The translations under genes and the position numbers were made by a program. Positions 6,845 through 9,636 of a stretch of DNA of 9,636 bases are shown here, in pieces. The stretch is from Bacillota bacterium (lineage in GTDB: Bacteria; Bacillota; Syntrophomonadia; Syntrophomonadales; Syntrophomonadaceae): the NCBI GenBank assembly GCA_017861475.1, contig JAGFXV010000176.1, forward strand, positions 1 to 9,636, read 5' to 3'. The notes below the pieces were generated by a model that did no database searches, had not been told where the DNA came from, and worked only from the letters and a program-made list of their open reading frames with translations. Each line of letters opens with the position of its first letter. Position 1 is the first letter of the stretch.

Positions 6845-8599
6845 ATGGCTAAATTAAATGGCGGACAATTGATCGAACGCGTATTTGAAAAAGAAGGAGT
6901 CAAGTATATTTTTGGTATTCCAGGCGGACATATTTATCCGATGATGGAATCCTGCGATGAAAACAACATCAAATTCATTGGCGTAAGACATGAAATGAAT
7001 GCTGCCTTTATGGCAGAAGGATGGGCGCTTACTACAGGCGATGTAGGCGTATGTACCGGTACTGCAGGCCCTGGTTTTACCAATTTGATCACCGGTGTGG
7101 CCAATGCCAGTGCCAATTGCGTACCGCTGCTGTGTATGGGCGGAAAAGCCAGGGTAGCTGAGTATGATAGGAATGAACTGCAGGACTTTAACCAGATCGA
7201 TATCGTTAAATCCATGACCAAGCATTCCCGTTCTGTTCTGGAAGGGCACAGAATCCCTGAGTATATTGGCAGAGCGATCGCTGAAGCAACTTCTGATCGT
7301 CCGGGTCCGGTTTATATGGAAATCCCGCGTAATATTATGGAATCTGATTATGATGAAGAAAGTGTTGAATTCCAGAATACCTATCGTATTTCAGGCAAAC
7401 CTGCCGGCAACCCTGCAGATATTGCCAAAGCTGCCGCTTTATTGGACGCAGCTGAAAGACCGATCATTGTAGCCGGCAGTGGCGCATTCTGGTCAGGTGC
7501 AGCGGAAGAACTCACCGCGTTTGTTGAAAAATCTGGTGCACCCATATTTACCCGTAATGCTGGTCGTGGAATCGTTCCGGACAGCCATCCGCAGGCCATT
7601 GGTATTGGCGCTTCCAAACATCCAATATTTGCTGGAGTCGCCCAAAAGGCCGATGTTATTGTTATCGTCGGAACCCGTACCGGCTATACCATGACCCGCG
7701 ACGTATTCCCCAAGACAGCCAAAATTATCCGTATTGACATCAATGCTGCTGTTCTTGCTGATCAGTTGGATGTTGAAGTTGGAATCGTGGGCGATTGTAA
7801 AGAAGTTCTCAAACAACTGACAGATACAATCACTCAAAAGAATCGTGAAGCATGGGTCAACGGCATTAATGAAGCCAAAAACAACCTGGCCCAAATGGTC
7901 CTCCCCATGCTGACTTCAGACCAAAATCCAATCCATCCGGTACGTCTTGTATTTGAAATTATGCAAAGAGTTGATGAAAACACGATCGTCGTAATCGACG
8001 GCGGCGACACTGCTTCCTGGGGCAACCTGCTTATTCCGGCTCCGGGTCCTGGTCAGTACCTGACCATTGCCAATGGTAGTTTTGGGCCTTTGGGTGTAGG
8101 TGTACCGTATGCCATGGCTGCCAAACTTGCTCACCCGGAAAAGAAAGTTATCCTGCTGACCGGTGACGGTGCATTTGGCTATGGTGCGATGGAATATGAC
8201 ACAGCCATGCGTTATGGTATCAACTTCACCACCGTTATCCTGAATGACGGATGCTGGGGAATGATCAAGCGTTCTGAAGCCAAACGTTCTTTGGCTGCAG
8301 GTACCAATGTTGAAAAAGATCCGGTAGGCTTATTCCTGAGAGAGGATGTCCGTTATGATCAGGTTGTTGAAGCATTGGGTGCACACGGCGAATATGTAAC
8401 CGAAGCTGCTGAAATTGGTGCAGCCATTGATCGTGCCATCGCTTCCAACAAACCGGCTGTAGTTAATGTAAAAACCGACTGGATCTGCTGGATCTGTTTC
8501 CCGCTGCCGGCATCCGTTTTATTCCGGTCAGACACGAACAGAGTGCTGCTCACATGGAAGATGCATATGCCAGAGTCACCGGCAAATGCGGCGTTGTAA
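6845..8599 (+). CDS. Thiamine-diphosphate-dependent enzyme (acetolactate synthase-like fold), C-terminus replaced by out-of-frame read-through
   Basis: This is a decarboxylase/lyase of the acetolactate synthase-like ThDP superfamily. The N-terminal pyrimidine-binding domain has the catalytic Glu50 in [14 protein letters not shown] and the GPGFTN loop. A central domain follows at about 190-330. The diphosphate-binding domain has the metal motif GDG (440-442), 24 residues, then Asn467-Asp468. Which 2-keto acid, acyl-CoA or aldehyde it uses cannot be told; 2-hydroxyacyl-CoA lyase-like and acetolactate synthase-like enzymes are the nearest types I recognise. The homologous part ends at about residue 545 (AVVNVKTD, codon at 8477-8479). 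The last 39 residues are a meaningless tail read in the wrong frame of the next gene, so perhaps 15-20 native C-terminal residues are lost. The start at 6845 has GGAGG at 6832-6836; the in-frame ATG at 6785 lies inside the previous gene. Activity without the native C-terminus is doubtful. Confidence 0.82.
   Translation: MAKLNGGQLIERVFEKEGVKYIFGIPGGHIYPMMESCDENNIKFIGVRHEMNAAFMAEGWALTTGDVGVCTGTAGPGFTNLITGVANASANCVPLLCMGGKARVAEYDRNELQDFNQIDIVKSMTKHSRSVLEGHRIPEYIGRAIAEATSDRPGPVYMEIPRNIMESDYDEESVEFQNTYRISGKPAGNPADIAKAAALLDAAERPIIVAGSGAFWSGAAEELTAFVEKSGAPIFTRNAGRGIVPDSHPQAIGIGASKHPIFAGVAQKADVIVIVGTRTGYTMTRDVFPKTAKIIRIDINAAVLADQLDVEVGIVGDCKEVLKQLTDTITQKNREAWVNGINEAKNNLAQMVLPMLTSDQNPIHPVRLVFEIMQRVDENTIVVIDGGDTASWGNLLIPAPGPGQYLTIANGSFGPLGVGVPYAMAAKLAHPEKKVILLTGDGAFGYGAMEYDTAMRYGINFTTVILNDGCWGMIKRSEAKRSLAAGTNVEKDPVGLFLREDVRYDQVVEALGAHGEYVTEAAEIGAAIDRAIASNKPAVVNVKTDWICWICFPLPASVLFRSDTNRVLLTWKMHMPESPANAAL
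8479..8496. repeat. 9-bp direct tandem repeat at the gene junction
   Basis: CTGGATCTG occurs twice in immediate succession (8479-8487 and 8488-8496). In the Xsc-like frame it encodes LDLLDL, which fits that protein's alignment, so it is probably native coding sequence. It lies exactly at the point where homology to the upstream ThDP enzyme stops, so it could also have helped a slippage or deletion event. Confidence 0.6.
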
Positions 8600-9636
8600 T
8601 CGGACAAAACGGACCTGGTATCACCAATATGGTCACTTCCGTAGCGGCGGCAAATATGGGTCACACTCCCATGGTGGTTCTCTGTCCTTCGGCAGGAACC
8701 AAAACGGTAGGATGGGACGGATTTCAGGAATGTGATACAGTTTCAGTATTCAAAGCCATTACCAAGGCTACCATACGCCTCCCGCATCCCAGCCGGGCGG
8801 CAGATTGTACCCGTACCGCTTTCCGCATGGCATATGCATTAAGAGGACCGGTTCTGCTGGATATTCCCAGAGATTATTTCTATGGTGATGTGGAAGATTA
8901 TATTTTGCAACCGCATCAATATCGCGTTGATGACCGTGGCTGCGGATCAATTGATTCTCTGAAGAAAGCGGTTGAACTGCTGGCAACAGCCAAAAAACCG
9001 GTTATTATTTCCGGTCGTGGGGTTGTTGACACAGATTCTATTGATATCGTTGCCAAAATTGCAGAACTGTTGACTGCTCCGGTAACATGCACATACCTGC
9101 ATAACGATGCTTTCCCTTATAGCCATCCGCTGGCGCTGGGTCCGATCGGTTATATGGGATCAAAAGCAGCTATGAATACAGTTGCAGAAGCTGATGTAAT
9201 GCTGGCCATCGGTACTCGGTTATCAGTATTTGGAACGACTCCGCAATATGATATCAATTATTTCCCTGAAACAGCCAAAATCATTCAGATCGATCTGAAT
9301 CCGTTAAACATTGCACGTACGCATCCGGTAGAAGTTGGAATCATTGCTGATGCCAAAGCTGCGGCCGTAGAAATCCTTGCTATGCTGCAGGCCAAGTTGG
9401 GTGATCGCCCGGTTGACGAAGCACGCATGCAGGAAATAAGCGCACGTAAAGCTGCCTGGGATAAAGAAGCTGAAGATCTGGCTATGGTGGAAGGCAACCC
9501 GATCAATCCGCGCCGGGTATTGTTTGAATTGAACAAGGCTTTGCCGGAAGGTGCAATTGTAGCAACTGATATCGGCAATGTTGCTTCTACCGCCAACACC
9601 TATTTCAAGTTTAATGAAGGCCGCAAACACATTGCT
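8479..9636 (+). CDS. xsc: Sulfoacetaldehyde acetyltransferase-like ThDP enzyme, 5' end missing, 3' end beyond window
   Basis: An open frame of over 380 codons runs to the window edge. It resembles Xsc, which converts sulfoacetaldehyde plus phosphate to acetyl phosphate and sulfite. Recognisable Xsc-type segments are [15 protein letters not shown] (from 8599), the HTP..V..P....KT.G..GFQE pattern, the IPRDYF segment, [19 protein letters not shown] with GSKAAM (about 9100-9174), [15 protein letters not shown] and ATDIGNVAS; the last visible residues (EGRKHIA) also fit. The catalytic Glu is encoded at 8536-8538 in [10 protein letters not shown]. The frame enters as [11 protein letters not shown], which aligns about 27 residues into Xsc. 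No ATG, GTG or TTG precedes the catalytic Glu in this frame, and the first ATG is at 8554, so the true N-terminus and start are absent. The GDG metal motif should lie beyond the window. A related ThDP lyase with another substrate is the alternative. Confidence 0.72.
   Translation, partial: MDLLDLFPAAGIRFIPVRHEQSAAHMEDAYARVTGKCGVVIGQNGPGITNMVTSVAAANMGHTPMVVLCPSAGTKTVGWDGFQECDTVSVFKAITKATIRLPHPSRAADCTRTAFRMAYALRGPVLLDIPRDYFYGDVEDYILQPHQYRVDDRGCGSIDSLKKAVELLATAKKPVIISGRGVVDTDSIDIVAKIAELLTAPVTCTYLHNDAFPYSHPLALGPIGYMGSKAAMNTVAEADVMLAIGTRLSVFGTTPQYDINYFPETAKIIQIDLNPLNIARTHPVEVGIIADAKAAAVEILAMLQAKLGDRPVDEARMQEISARKAAWDKEAEDLAMVEGNPINPRRVLFELNKALPEGAIVATDIGNVASTANTYFKFNEGRKHIA

Noticed and set aside
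7493..7894. 133-codon open frame on the - strand
   Set aside because: It is antisense to the central domain of the first ThDP enzyme and has no recognisable protein features.
8465..8480. Programmed -1 frameshift joining the first ThDP enzyme to the Xsc-like frame
   Set aside because: A run of A's (8470-8474) precedes the junction, but the heptamer A AAA ACC is a poor slippery site and I see no downstream pseudoknot. A fused double ThDP enzyme missing the first N-terminal segment of its second half is not sensible.
9285..9630. Two overlapping - strand open frames of about 105 codons
   Set aside because: They are mirror frames of the Xsc-like gene, whose + strand protein shows conserved motifs throughout.

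Overview
The window reads as a stretch of chromosome from an anaerobic bacterium, most likely a low-to-moderate GC Bacillota (Clostridia or Negativicutes). The reasons are an aldehyde:ferredoxin oxidoreductase (a tungsten/molybdenum enzyme typical of anaerobes), a ferredoxin with four [4Fe-4S] motifs, strong GGAGG-type ribosome binding sites, and AT-rich intergenic DNA. The exact taxon cannot be told from the sequence. Every supported gene is on the + strand.

Region 1 (1-1149) holds the 3' end of a LysR-type regulator and a nitrilase-superfamily amidohydrolase whose ribosome binding site lies inside the last codons of the regulator. A strong intrinsic terminator (1275-1308) closes this unit. 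The 1150-1454 gap also holds a perfect 10-bp inverted repeat (1377-1409) that could be an operator for the next unit. Region 2 (1464-3784) is a two-gene unit: the four-cluster ferredoxin overlaps the AOR gene by ATGA, as expected for an enzyme and its electron carrier. Region 3 (3951-9636) is a probable catabolic operon: a broken short-chain dehydrogenase, an MFS transporter, a 3-hydroxyacyl-CoA dehydrogenase-family enzyme, and two adjacent thiamine-diphosphate (ThDP) enzymes. The second ThDP enzyme runs off the window and closely resembles sulfoacetaldehyde acetyltransferase (Xsc), which cleaves sulfoacetaldehyde to acetyl phosphate and sulfite.

Two lesions stand out. The dehydrogenase lacks about 80 central residues, including the NNAG region, and its two halves are in different frames. 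Further on, the first ThDP enzyme loses its normal C-terminus at about 8478, where the sequence passes directly and out of frame into the Xsc-like gene, which itself lacks a start codon and about 27 N-terminal residues. Both look like deletions: real decay of the operon, or assembly/sequencing artefacts.

Taken together, the window suggests uptake (MFS) and oxidation/cleavage of a small organic acid or aldehyde, possibly a C2/C3 sulfonate, with redox coupling to ferredoxin through AOR. The sulfonate reading rests on the Xsc assignment and is an inference for the other genes.
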